Below, one piece after another: positions 23,566-34,321 of a stretch of 64,000 nt of DNA. The first letter of the stretch is position 1. Each line of letters starts with the position of its first letter. The notes beneath the pieces are model-generated. The model had not been told where the DNA came from. It saw only the letters and a list, made by a program, of their open reading frames with translations, and did no database searches. This DNA comes from Camellia lanceoleosa. Lineage: Eukaryota > Streptophyta > Magnoliopsida > Ericales > Theaceae. The DNA is taken from assembly GCA_025200525.1 (NCBI GenBank), contig CM045761.1:39068190-39132189 (forward strand), read 5' to 3'. Position numbers and translations under genes: made by a program.

Positions 23566-24250
23566 CTAGCAGAAGCAATTGAGAAAAATGATGTCTGAAG
23601 AGCTACCATTGTCTATGAGAACCCGTCTAACCTTATAGTTGGAGAGGAGAGCCGAAATGACTAAAGGGTAATCATGGGGATAACGAATGCCTGTGCAGTC
23701 GGCGTCTGTGAAGGTAATAGGCTCGGTCCATTGCCTGGGCTGTTTGGAAGGTCGGTCCAATGTGTCAACCTTTTTGTCTGAGCCTTGCCTTATTTTTCTG
23801 AGTTCTGCCCGCTGAGCCGAGCGGGATGGTCCTCCACAAGCAAACCGGCCGGAAATAACTCTGATTTCTCCAACAGGTAGGGCAGGATTAGCTTGTGCCC
23901 GAGATTGCTGTGGAAGGCGATCGTGGCCTTGATTTGGTTGAAATTTGGCTGCAGAAGTCTTGTGGGCTGTTCTTTGTCTCTGCTGGGGGCGGGTGTCTGT
24001 GAACTGGCTAAGACGTCCTTGACGTATTAAGGTCTTGACCTGATCCTTGAGGTTAACACACTCATCGATATTATGGCCGTGGTCCTGGTGAAAACGGCAG
24101 TATTTGGATTGGTCCTTCTGATTGGAAGGGGTTCTCGATGGTTGGGGCCATTTGAGGGGGTAGTCTCGCTGGATCTGGTTGAGGACTTGTTCCATAGGGG
24201 AGTTAAGGGGTGTGTATCGCTCGAACCGTAGGCGGTCAGACGGTATCGAT
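23566..24250 (-). pseudogene. Tat (G2) gag C-terminal zinc motif and protease
   Basis: The Cys/His motif YCRFHQDHGHNIDEC is the variant knuckle common in Tat gags. A Gln/Arg-rich spacer follows, then the aspartic protease core VLIDNGSSSDIIF. A TAG at 23566-23568 separates it from RT. The frame extends upstream of the first methionine (FERYTPLNSP). Confidence 0.85.
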
Positions 24251-25376
24251 GCTAACCGAGGTCGGTCGATATAATGTGGTGTTTGGGTATTATCGGGTTT
24301 GTCCGCTTCCGAGTCTTTTTGTTTTCTCGAAGTGGGTGTTTTGCTGTACGGTCTTGGCGGGCGGCTAGGGAATCTTCGGCGTTCATGTATTTTTGGGCTT
24401 TGGAGAGTAAGGCTGCCATTGAGGTGGGGGGGTTTTTGGAGAGGGAGAAGAGGAAGTCAGACAATCGTAGTCCTGCCATGAAAGTTGTGAGGATGACCTT
24501 ATCGTCGTTTTCCGCCACCTGCAGGGCTTCGGTGTTGAAGCGGGTAACGAAACTGCGCAGGGACTCCTCCTCGGTCTGGCGGATGTTAAGGAGTTGGGTT
24601 GCCGGACGGCGTTGGCGCTGGCCTCCAATAAAGTGACTGAGGAAAGAGTCACTGAGATACTGGAAAGTGGAGACGGAGTCTGCTGGTAATTGGCTTAACC
24701 ATAGTCGAGCTGATCCCTTCAGTGTCACGGGGAAAGCTCGACACATGATCTCGTCAGGGAAGTCATGGAGGATCATGAGGGTTCGGTAGGTCTCCAGATG
24801 GTCAACTGGGTCTATTGTACCATCAAAAGAGTCAATGGTGGGCATTTTGAACTTGGGGGGTAGGGGTTTGTCCCGGATGGAGGCAACAAATAGTGAGTTG
24901 GCCGTGGTAGAGGGTTTATGCTGGATGTTCTGCATGACCCCTTGGAGTTAGAACTTCATGGCTCGGAGTTCTGCGTCCCAGAGAGGGATGTGGTCACCAC
25001 CGGAGGGCAGTGGGGGCTGGACACTACTGGCTTCTCCTTCAGGGGTTGGTGCCAAGATCGACAGGTGCGGGGGTGGAGGTGGTGGATTTATGTATGGGGG
25101 TGGAGATTGCAAGCATTCCAAGTTGGGTGGATAAGGCTGCGGGATAGTATGGCTCGGGGCTCGTTCTTGGTTAGGGGGAATATCAGGAGGTGGTGGAGGA
25201 GGCATAGAAAGGTTTCTCTGGAGTAAAGCATTTATTAGGGCTTGGTTTTGCTTGGCCATGCGGTTAATGCTGTTGGTAAGCTCGATGAAATACTGTGGTG
25301 GATTGTTTGGATTGGGAGGGTCGGTTTGATGGTCGACAGTATTATGGTGAGAAGCCATGGATCTAGTCGTGACCAT
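24251..25376 (-). pseudogene. Tat (G2) gag N-terminal part
   Basis: The likely start is ATG at 25374-25376 (MVTTRSM), downstream of the primer site. A proline-rich leader is followed by TAA at 24948-24950. Then comes the gag domain: DSFDGTIDPVDHLETYR, GSARLWLSQLP and SLRSFVTRFN. A single-base frameshift near 24300-24340 displaces the C-terminal part. Confidence 0.82.
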
Positions 25377-25461
25377 ACACTTTGATTGGTAGTAGGAAAA
25401 AGTTGTTGGGACAGGGTCTCCGGCGACAATGAGCACAACTGGCACACGGAGCAAAGCTTTT

Positions 25462-25476
25462 CCACAAACGGCACCA
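25462..25476 (-). other. Primer binding site of G2
   Basis: On the minus strand, TGGTGCCGTTTGTGG starts 2 bp inside the 5' LTR. TGG at its start complements a tRNA CCA end. The first ten bases differ at one position from an Asp-tRNA-type site (TGGCGCCGTT), but the tRNA is not certain. Confidence 0.65.
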
Positions 25477-25478
25477 AC

Positions 25479-26059
25479 TGATGATGCAGTTAATATACAA
25501 CGGGTATCTGGCAGAGCGGGTCGGACTAATCTACGTTTCTCGCACCAATATCCAGGTGATCAAACCCACCAATGAACCTGCAGATAAGTTCAACGGGAAA
25601 CGGGGAGTCCCCTAGTGAACCCTCCAACGAATAAGTTAGAAAGAGAAATAGAGTGTAGAGAGAGATTAGAGATAGAAAAGCTTAACCTTCTTCTTGTCTT
25701 CAACGTTTGCTTATATCCTTTGGTCATCATTTCGCTGTCCCTTCTGACCTACCATCTTGGCCGAAAGTCTATGCTGTAGCTTACCTTGTTCAGGGTAAGG
25801 GGGTGATGTTCCGACGGAGAGGTATTGTCGTAATAAATGCTGTGATGGGCTGCATTAATGGTGATGTGCAGTGGCAATAATTTTGCAGATCTTTGTCTGC
25901 CGATGTGGCTTGTCCTTTACCTACCGTATGTCTGAATGTCATTGGCTCTTTATGCCACGTTGAATTCTAGCTGTTCTGGACTTCACCAGTTAGGTTATGT
26001 ATTAGACTCCAAGTGATAGGCTTGGATTATTCATAGTGAGTTATGGTCTACCCACGTCA
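25479..26059 (-). repeat. 5' LTR of element G2
   Basis: It is 581 bp and aligns along its full length with 5639-6229. It ends ctacccacgtca in plus view, followed by TSD gggac. Confidence 0.9.
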
Positions 26060-26179
26060 GGGACTAATACTTAGAGACCAATTGAATTTAGGGAACGAAA
26101 AAAAAATCAACGCATATGTTCATTTGAGCAGTTGATCCGCGTGTGTGAGATAGGTAAAAGCTGGACACCAATTCATTTA

Positions 26180-26329
26180 GGCCAAGTTTGGAAAGTTTAG
26201 AATAAGTGCATTTTTTGACTTTTCTTGTATTATGTGTAGAAAAAATAGAGAGGAGATATTGATTGATGTGACTCAAAAAAGATAAAAAGATAAAATAAGT
26301 GCACTTATATTGGGATGTCAAACTTGGCC
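26180..26329. mobile_element. Tourist-like MITE, 150 bp
   Basis: Inverted ends GGCCAAGTTTGG and CAAACTTGGCC are flanked by tta on both sides (26177-26179, 26330-26332). It sits inside the CACTA element. Confidence 0.8.
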
Positions 26330-26399
26330 TTAGTTGCTAGAGGTTGAACAGACCAAATAAAATCATCCTCTTGCGTGTGTCAATTACGCGCTCGGTAAA

Positions 26400-26745
26400 A
26401 TTATCTTCAGCTGAATAAAATCATCTTCAGCTTCGATCGATGTTGAGCTTCAATCCGGATCAATCCTTGTGCTGCCTCATACCATAATCGATTTTCACCT
26501 CATATCAGAATTGATCTTTGTACTGATCTTCAGCTTCAATCGACCTTCACCTTTCAGAATCGATCAATCTCTGTACTGAACCCAACCAGACCTTCACCTT
26601 TCAGAATCGACCTTCACCTTTCAGAATCGATCGACCTCATACCAGGCTCCTCTTGCCCTAACTTGTCAACTCTGTTCTCTCCTCCTCTTGCCCTAACTTG
26701 TCATGATCGATCTCATTTTCATGGCTCCAATCCGAAGGTAAATCA
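26400..26745. repeat. Degenerate repeats in CACTA interior
   Basis: Phrases such as cttcacctttcagaatcga and ctcttgccctaacttgtc recur two to four times. Beyond them, 26746-27221 is AT-rich with a CA/TA microsatellite near 26825-26864. No gene is supported there. Confidence 0.6.
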
Positions 26746-27221
26746 ATGATTTTCATGGCTACTGAGATCTTCATCTCCACACACAATTTTTTGAGATTTT
26801 CTATCAATTTTTTGGCTTCGCACAAACACACACGCACACACACATATATATATATACACACATATTCTGAGATCTTCAATCATTTATTCTTCGTCTTCTT
26901 CAATTTTTTTGCAGATATATATAAGTTTGAGACAAATTTTTTGCAGCTCTACAATCTGATTTTATGGAATTTAGAGCTGGAAGTATCTACAACACATGCA
27001 GGTTTATAGAAGGTACTTGCATTGATCAACTGAGACAAATTCATTCGAACAATAAGCAATGTGTTTTCAATCTCTCTTTCTCTCTCTCTTCACATACATA
27101 TACATATACATGTACAAGTACATATATATATATACTCCTTTGTATTCATCTGTATTCATTCAAATTGCTTTTGATAGTTACTTGTTTAATACTCATTTGA
27201 CAATAAAAAAAGGGTAATGCT

Positions 27222-27455
27222 ATAGTGTGCAACTTACACCTTACACCTTTTTGTGTTCACTTACACCTTACACTTACACCTATTTTACCTTGCACTTACA
27301 TCTTTTGTGTAAGTGGCACATGGTGTGCAACTTATACATTTCATTTATACCTTCCACTTACACTTACACCTTACACTTACACCTTACACTTACACCTTTT
27401 GTGTGAGTGGCACATGGTGTGCAACCCACTTACACTTTTTGTGGGTTGCACACCT
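27222..27455. repeat. cttacacc-type tandem array ending in a hairpin
   Basis: Short units ttacaccttacac repeat irregularly. The array ends in a perfect 12-bp inverted repeat: gtgtgcaaccca (27417-27428) and tgggttgcacac (27442-27453), with a 13-base loop. Confidence 0.8.
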
Positions 27456-27981
27456 AAGAAAACTCCATAAAAAAAACATAAAAATAAAAAACTGTGGGCT
27501 TGTTGGCCTCTCATATTGTAGTCAGATGATTTCTTTTTTCCTTTTTGTGATGCAAAATTATTCTTTAACAAACTTCTGTAATTTAGTTTTTCTAATGTGT
27601 CATTTTCATTCGATAAAATGGCTAATCTACTAAATCTTTTTTTGTGACATAGTTGAGGTGACACAAAGATAAACGCGTTGAGGAGATAAATGCCCTACTT
27701 GCAAGGAGCCTAGTTACAAATTTCATAAAGGTAAAGGTTAAAAGATCCCTAATGAGGATACTAGCTTTGAGGCATGTTCAATGTTAGTAAGATGTCACAT
27801 TTATGAACTGTATTATATGTTCCTATACGAATCTTAATTTTGTTTATGAATAGACGGTGATACATCCCATGGGACAACTCCTCCGGTAATTGCCTCCTGT
27901 GATATAATCACCAAAGTAGTGGGATGATCATGTGAAAAAAGTCTTGGGACTTAGGCATGTGTGATATGCCAATGTGCCTAG

Positions 27982-28886
27982 CTAAGAAGCACGGACACGT
28001 CTCTGAAGGGAGCGTATGGGTGTCTGACACGCGTCGGACACGGACACGCGTCGGACACGCGGTAGACACGTGTCCGACACTCGACCTAACGTGTCCCTTT
28101 TTTTTTTTGAATTTTTGTAGGTGGACACTCTTTCAGACACGCTTGACACGTCGTGTGGACACGTTGGAAACAGAAACAAACCCTAATCAGGAGACAGAGA
28201 AACCCTAATCCATTGAAGATAGAGAGAAAGAGAAAGAGAGAGGAAGAACCTGTTGAAGCCTAGATCGAGTGCTCTTCGTCTCTGATCGAGGTATTTCTTT
28301 CGCGTCTCTGCTCTTCTCCTCTCTCTGTGTTCGTCTCTCATCGTCATCTCCTGTCTCTGTTCTCGCCTCTCGCTTGCTCTCGTCTCTGTTCGTCTGTCAT
28401 CGTCTCTGTCCGTCTCTCTCGTCTCGCTTGCTCGCCTCTGTTCTCTCATCGTGTTTGACTCTTCACTTTCTCTTCCCTCCCCCTTTATTACCGTGTCACT
28501 CCCTCCCAAGTCTTTTTATTCTTTTTTTCTTTTTTATACAGTTTTTTTTGTAAATAAATAATATAAATAAATACAAATAATATATTTATTTTTTAAATAT
28601 TATTTATTTATTAAATAAATACAAAATATTATTTATTTTTTAATTTTACATATAATAAATAAAATAAATAAATAAAATTAGTATATATTTTTTAATTTTG
28701 CATATAATAAATAAAAATAAATACAAATAGTATATATTTTTAAATTTTATATATAATACATAAATAAAATTATATATATTAAACGTGTCCCTAGCGTGTC
28801 GTGTCCCCCGTTTTTTGAAAAATTACGTGTCTGCGTGTCTGTGTCGTGTCCGTGTCGTATCTCGTATCCGTGTCCGTGCTACTTAG
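27982..28886. mobile_element. hAT-like non-autonomous transposon, 905 bp
   Basis: Terminal inverted repeats CTAAGAAGCACGGACACG and its near-complement are flanked by a perfect 8-bp duplication gtgcctag (27974-27981, 28887-28894). The subterminal regions are dense in gacacg/cgtgtc motifs. The middle has an aaaccctaatcc leader-like stretch, a TCTCTC-rich stretch and then very AT-rich DNA (28550-28790). No transposase is visible. Confidence 0.88.
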
Positions 28887-29030
28887 GTGCCTAGTGCCCT
28901 TTCATGTGGTCCAATAAACATCGGACTCGTTGACCTTACACGTGGACGTGCAAGTTACCAACACTGCCTTTGTGTTCAGAATTATTATCTATTCAGACCA
29001 CCTTAGTTTTAGTTTGCATAACTTTTCAAG

Positions 29031-29800
29031 TTTGCACATACCAATCCCCTGCATATGGATGTGTTCCAGAGTGTTGCTTGGTATGAAGCAGAAGTGGTTG
29101 CGATGACAGTTGCGCTACTTGGAGGTAAAGAAGAAGCTTCCAGAGGCCAGATATGTGGAAACATGACATCTGGAGGAACTGGAAGTATATTGTTAGAAGT
29201 GAAATCATCACGTGACTTTATGAAAGCTAAAAAAGGCCAGAAATGTACGTTAATTTTTGGTTAGGTGCCTTTTGTTTTGCCACTAATTTATTTATGATCT
29301 GATATTCAATTGTATAAATGATTTTCTTTCTAAGCATAGGATAATACCTGAATCTGCGCACTCAGCATATGACAAAGAAGCACAATAATTCAAAATCAAG
29401 TTGCAGCGTGTCCCCGTAAACAATGAATTTCTGGCAAATGCCAGAGATAGTAAACGATGTATAAACAAAAATACCATATTGGTATGCATTTTTAGACTAG
29501 GCTTGCTGATTTTACACCATTTGCCTTTCATTTTTCTCCTAGATTCTGTGATGGTGAATTTAAATTCAAATGAATTTTCAGATTGTTGGATCAGCACCTG
29601 GGTTCCCACATGGGATCATTGACCCTATTGAGGTATGTGACACTGAATTTTGGTTATATGAAGATCTGTAATTCTCATTGGTTCTTGCTTATCACTTTGA
29701 AATTTGTAGGAGCTTGCCGAACTAGCTTTTGGTTCTGGGGTTGTTTCCATGTTGACCTGTGTCTTGGAGGTTTTGTATTGCCTTTCGCTCGTAAACTTGT
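29031..29800 (+). pseudogene. DPL1: Sphingosine-1-phosphate lyase fragment (four exons) captured by the CACTA element
   Basis: The family encodes a PLP-dependent ER-membrane enzyme that cleaves phosphorylated long-chain sphingoid bases. Exons, by homology to plant lyases, are 29031-29244 (HMDVFQSV, EVVAMTVALLGG, GQICGNMTSGGT), 29340-29481 (IIPESAHSAYDK), 29582-29632 (IVGSAPGFPHGIIDPIE) and 29710-29800 (HVDLCLGGFVLPFARKL). Each is bounded by GT/AG signals with matching phases, so this is a genomic copy and not a retrocopy. It lacks the N-terminus and the PLP-lysine exon. It has a frame-disrupting deletion just before the first donor, a TAA in exon 2 near 29387 and a frameshift in exon 4. It is a non-functional fragment, carried between the CACTA ends. 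Confidence 0.88.
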
Positions 29801-31189
29801 GTATGTCTGGTTTGATTTTTTCATTGACTAATAAGGTGTTGCTTTGTGATGAAACTATATTGTGGCTATTTTTTATTTCAAGGCATTTTTGCTTATTGTT
29901 TTGCAGTTTCTCTTAATATTACTCTACAGGATTGTGCTATTGTTGTATTCCCACCTTAATCTCTTCTAAGGTTTTTTGCAACCATGCATCGCTATAGATA
30001 TTCTATTTTACCTATTTGTTCTGTCTGGGGAGTGTGTTTTTTTGTTGTTACATGTCAATGAGAGTTGGAATTACTTGTGGTGTCATCAAGTTAGAGTGAA
30101 GTGGTAGACATTTAATCTTCCATTATGGGAGTTGCAGAAATAGCACTTTACATGTGTATTATCCTGAAGTTGAATCAATTTTTTTGTTTGATAAGTTAAA
30201 GCTTAAGTATGATGAATTGAAAAGTTTTATGCTGATTATAAGTGGGCAGCATACCAGTTAAAAGATTAAATTTTTCTCATGAACTTTCTTTTCTGAAGTA
30301 CTTTTTTAAAGAGGAATGCTGCTTCTTTGTTATCCACAATTAAGATGAGCCATTGAACATGAGTACCAGATAGCCCATCTTGCTATTGTTAGTTATAGTC
30401 AATGATATCCATCTAAAGATAGTAGTTTTAGCCAACATGTTCCCCATCTTGTTGGTTATTGGGCAATTCTTGTAAAATTCTATAAAAAAATTCACAAGAG
30501 CCTCTTGGCATCTCCTATATAGGTAGAACTAATTGCTCTTTTCAGATTTGACATTATGACTCGGGCACAAGTTTTCAGTAAAAACTGCTTTTGATACCTA
30601 AGAACTGTTGGCAATTCCAAAGTTTTAAAAGGCTTGACTTGGGCACAAAACTCTTTTATTGAGAGTGTCTACCCGTCTGAAATTTTCAGTAGGGTTTGAA
30701 TTGCTAGGGAAGAAAGCTTCTTTATTACAATCTAAGAGGAGTATTTAGGCAAGGTTCCCTGTTCTTAAACAGAGTAAATAAAAAATGAGTTTCTTAATTA
30801 GGTGAATGATCTTTGTATATTTAAAAAGTTTAGAATGTGACAATGTGAACTGGTGTAATCTTCTAATGGTTATCTTGTTCTACAAGTCCTTGAAAAATAT
30901 GTGAAGAATTGGATATCAATTGCTACGCCGTTTCAGGATAAGTGATGACATACCAGTTGACAAGGATACTAGCTTGGAGATTGCAACTTGATATGTCAAT
31001 TTTTGGAAACTTTGAATTTGGAAACTTTTTAAAAGCATTTTGAAAACTTTGAGTTTGGAAAATTTGAATATACTCAGAGCTATATACTAATTATGATATG
31101 GGAATAGAGTGTCTTTGATGTGTGGATGCCAAATTTTTTCTTTTTTTTTTTTCTTTTTATGATTGGATGACATTGAATTTTTGTGTATT
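29801..31189. other. AT-rich CACTA interior, probably captured intron sequence
   Basis: It follows the last lyase exon and starts with a good donor (gtatgt at 29801). No further lyase exon could be recognised. The next expected exon, with the PLP lysine, is absent. Confidence 0.5.
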
Positions 31190-31571
31190 TTTAGTTATTC
31201 CAACTTTGAATTTTTAGCGATGAAAATGTGTTATAGATAAAGTTATTTGTCTTTTAGCGACTAAATATCATTGTCATTAAAAATGTCATTATTTTGTTTT
31301 TCGCAATCAAATTGGGACATTTTGTGATGAAGTATTAGTGACCAAATGTTTAGTTTTGTAAAATTAGACATTTTATGACAATATAAAATTGGTCGCTAAT
31401 TGTCATTTTCAGCTACATTTTTAAAAATTCGTCGCAAAAGACTTTTTTAGACACATTTTTAGTGACTTTCTTCGTGACGAATTTAATTTTGTCACAAAAA
31501 TCATTTAGAGACCAAAATAATGGTCTTAGGGACAAAATAATTGTTCACCAAACATCTTATATGTTGTAGTG
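31190..31571. repeat. Right subterminal repeats of the CACTA element
   Basis: Direct and inverted copies of ttagcgac, gtcgcta and agagacca-like motifs crowd the last 380 bp before TTGTAGTG. This density is typical of transposase-binding subterminal regions. Confidence 0.75.
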
Positions 31572-32138
31572 ACTTGTGAGCTGATAGATTGGTTGGTAGA
31601 ATTTGTTCGCTTTCTAGTTATTGTGAGTTAGTAATCTGTTATATTATATAAATATTTCTCTTAATGTAATTACTGTTCTATTAAAAGAAAAAGAAAAAAA
31701 AAAAAAGATATTTGTTCAATTCTCTAAGGATTTGGTTGATTGGTTGGATTACGGTATAAAATTAGAAATATTAATCTATATGACTCACATTTCGTTGTTT
31801 AGTTACAATTTTTGTTATCCAAATTAAATTTTGATGGACATTTTATTCAACAAAATTAGCTAAATTTTTGATCTTACAAGTAATAATATAAAAACAAACA
31901 TATAACTGAAATTATATATTTTTATAATCATTGCAAAATAAACATAGATAAGAGTGAATTATTTTTCTTACTAATCCAGTTGGATAATAAATTCTACACT
32001 AATTTCATAAATTATAATCCTCTCATTATTAATCATATTAATCAAACAACACCTAAAAATAGTATGAAAAAATTGTACTTTGGATGGTATGCTTATGAAA
32101 ATTAGCTGAGATTGTATCCTATATACTATTTAAGCTAA

Positions 32139-32441
32139 GGCCTATTTTGGGAAGGTGATAAAAATCAGTTTTTTTGTTTTTAACCAAGATTTTTTAGAGT
32201 GGTTTGGGAAGTTGGTAAAAAGTTACTTTTAACCAAACTTTTTGGAAGTGATTTGACTAAAATACCCTCACTCAACTTAAAAAATTTACATTTTATCCAA
32301 ACTTACAAAATATAAATATTGAGGGTAGATATGTAATTTTTCAACTTACTTTTTACACTTGTCAAATGACAACAAAAACGCCAGCTGCATTTTGCTCAAA
32401 AAACGCAAACCTTGTGTTTTTCTGTGTTTCCAAAAGAGCCC
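32139..32441. mobile_element. Tourist-like MITE, 303 bp
   Basis: Termini GGCCTATTTTGGGAA and TTTCCAAAAGAGCCC form inverted repeats flanked by taa (32136-32138, 32442-32444). Copy R has the empty site at 58541-58550 (gctaagtttg). Confidence 0.85.
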
Positions 32442-32454
32442 TAAGTTTGGTTGG

Positions 32455-32577
32455 GGAGCTTCTATATGCACACATCATATCCCCTCTTCCCACACACTTA
32501 ATGAGAGAGTGTGTTGAGAAGTTGTGTGTAAAGAATGTATATAGAGAGAGAGTGGTGTGTGTAAATAGATACTCCCG
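32455..32577. mobile_element. Mutator-like MITE, 123 bp
   Basis: A perfect 9-bp duplication tttggttgg flanks it (32446-32454, 32578-32586). Short inverted ends are GGAGCTTCTAT and its near-complement. The empty site is at 58547-58555. Confidence 0.8.
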
Positions 32578-32784
32578 TTTGGTTGGTTAGAAGTAGTGTG
32601 AAACCCATGGGATTGCCAATCCAGTCCCTAGCCCATGGAGTAAAACAAACATGGGCTGAAAAAAACGCTTCAATTGATTCCTTCTAAAGCCGAGTATTAT
32701 TATTGTTGTTGTTATTGTTTTTTTTTTTTTATTGTTTTTTTTTAATGTTAAAAAAATATATTGGTATCACTAACACGTGATAAT

Positions 32785-33172
32785 TACTACAAAAAATTAA
32801 TGTTTTAGAAACTAAAATTTAAGGATAAAATTATTTTTTAGGGATCAAATATTTTTGTTGCGAAAAGTGTCATTTTTATATTTTTAGCAACGAAAATTGG
32901 ACATTAGTGATGAATTATTATTTTTTTGGGACTAAATTTTGTGTGTTAAAAAATAAACTATTTTGAGGCCAAATTATTTTATCCTTAAAAATCTATTTAT
33001 TAGTGATATTTTTAAAATTTTGTCCCTAAAAGCTTGGTTTTTGACTTTTCGGGATGACTTTTTTGTGACTATTCTCATGATGATGAAAATTGGTCCCTAA
33101 ATATCTTTTATAACAAAATTTTTACTTTTAGAGACAAACATTTGGTCTTTAAAATTTTTATATGTTGTAATG
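32785..33172. mobile_element. Small CACTA-like element, 388 bp
   Basis: The ends are TACTACAA and TTGTAATG, each one transition away from CACTACAA/TTGTAGTG. A 3-bp aat duplication flanks it (32782-32784, 33173-33175). The interior shares gggac/gagac motifs with the large CACTA element. Copies R and M lack it. Confidence 0.75.
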
Positions 33173-33849
33173 AATGTTGCATGAATGTGATTATAGAAGT
33201 CTCGGACATAAACCAAAATTTTATTCCAAGAAAGCAATACATTTAGTGTCAAGTATAAATAATCAGAAATCAAGATTTTAAGATTAAAAAAATAATAATA
33301 AAAGTGAAAGACACAAAAAGAAACTTAATGAGCTTTTGCTTCATTATTGGCCAAAGGATGTATATATAATGTTTAATTAAAATAAAATGGTCTTTGTGAT
33401 TTCATTAATATCACGAGGGAAATGTTATATCTACCACCCTTGTTTTTACTACATCTATCAATTTTAATTAAACTAGAAGGCTATTTACTAAGCAAAATAT
33501 AATGTAGTTATAAAATTTTAAAACCACGTTAGTTTGTAAAATAAATTTATAAATTTTATCTATTTGTATAACATTAATCTAAGAAAAATATCAATGCCAT
33601 TCAGCTTACAAAGGAATTTATTCAAGTTGAAGGATATCTATTTCCACCAAAATATACATTTTTTTATTATTTTAAATCTGAAAAGATCCTGCAAATGTCA
33701 TCCAAAACGCAAGCTACCTAATTTTAGTTTCTTTGATCTTTCAAGTACAAATAATAGCTCAAAAGTAAAGGAAATGACAAAAAATAAAGATGAGATGGAC
33801 CAAAATTAGACAACAAGTTTCACTACCTGGAGTAAAATCTATTAAATCT

Positions 33850-34320
33850 CAAAATTCATATCACTGGCCGTAGGACTTTCCCTATCATACGAAGGCCTAC
33901 TGGTGTTATATACTCCATGAAATATTTGGTTTTCAGAAATATGAATTCCCTGAATTATAGATTCTAGCGGTGGTTCATTAGGTGGTCTAAAAGGCATAGT
34001 AAGATAGATTCTGGAAGTTCTGAAGTAGATTGTCTGGAAGAGTAAGGTAAATCTACCCTATATGATGGCGTAAACCTAGAGCTAGGTCTAGACAAACTTT
34101 AAGTCAAAGGACGACGAAATTGGAGATACACATTTCCTCCTTGTCTCTGGATGACCTGGTCGAGACTTAGATGTACAACAGGTCTTGCTGGAACAGCATT
34201 TGGAATTTTCCATTTTTTTGGAAAGGTAATATCATGCCAAGGTATCATTCTGGGGACTGCTACCTAAGAGTTAAACCTCCAGGATACCACTAAGTATCCA
34301 TAGATTACAGTTAAACCAAA
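33850..34320 (-). pseudogene. Pararetrovirus-like movement-protein-region fragment, copy L (inverted)
   Basis: The minus strand has a coherent frame including IPWHDITFPKKWKIPNA and VVHLSLDQVIQRQGG. It is interrupted by a TAG near 34268, a TAA near 34098 and another stop farther on. It resembles the end of the movement-protein region in caulimovirid-like plant polyproteins. That assignment is from the general look of the frame and is not certain. It points away from the plus-strand frame at 34322-35608, so the two halves are head to head. Confidence 0.55.
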
Positions 34321-34321
34321 C

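Larger units (their letters stand above)
5639..26059 (-). mobile_element. Tat-lineage Ty3/gypsy retrotransposon (element G2), about 11 kb without its insert
   Basis: LTRs at 5639-6229 and 25479-26059 are about 590 bp each, TG...CA in plus-strand view, and closely similar. Flanks gagac (5634-5638) and gggac (26060-26064) form a 5-bp target duplication with one mismatch. On the minus strand the order is primer site, gag, protease, RT, RNase H, a second archaeal-type RNase H and integrase, then a long 3' region holding an antisense reading frame and tandem repeats. Two RNase H domains and an antisense ORF before the 3' LTR are hallmarks of the Tat lineage. It is dead, with many stops and frameshifts. 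Element G3 (10567-19982) is inserted in its integrase end. Confidence 0.9.
5611..31571. mobile_element. CACTA (EnSpm) DNA transposon, about 5.5 kb without nested elements, gene-capturing
   Basis: The left end is CACTACAAGAAATTAG (5611) and the right end TTGTAGTG (31571), the diagnostic CACTA inverted termini. A 3-bp duplication act lies at 5608-5610 and 31572-31574. The unoccupied site is present in the duplicated copy at 57961-57970 (aggcttgactt), which proves the boundaries. The right subterminal region (31190-31571) is full of gcgact/agtcgc-like and gagac motifs, as expected for transposase binding. No transposase is visible, so it is non-autonomous. It carries sphingosine-1-phosphate lyase exons (29031-29800), a hAT element and a Tourist-like MITE. 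A Tat retrotransposon interrupts it 28 bp from the left tip. Confidence 0.85.

Noticed and set aside
28183..28553. Arg/Glu-rich or Ser/Leu-rich frames in the hAT element
   Set aside because: A TCTCTC/GAGAGA-rich stretch explains both strands; no domain seen.
32761..32785. ttggtatcac as a Met-tRNA primer site for the pararetrovirus-like fragment
   Set aside because: It matches only the first eight bases of the expected TGGTATCAGAGC and lies far from the fragment, next to a CACTA-like element.
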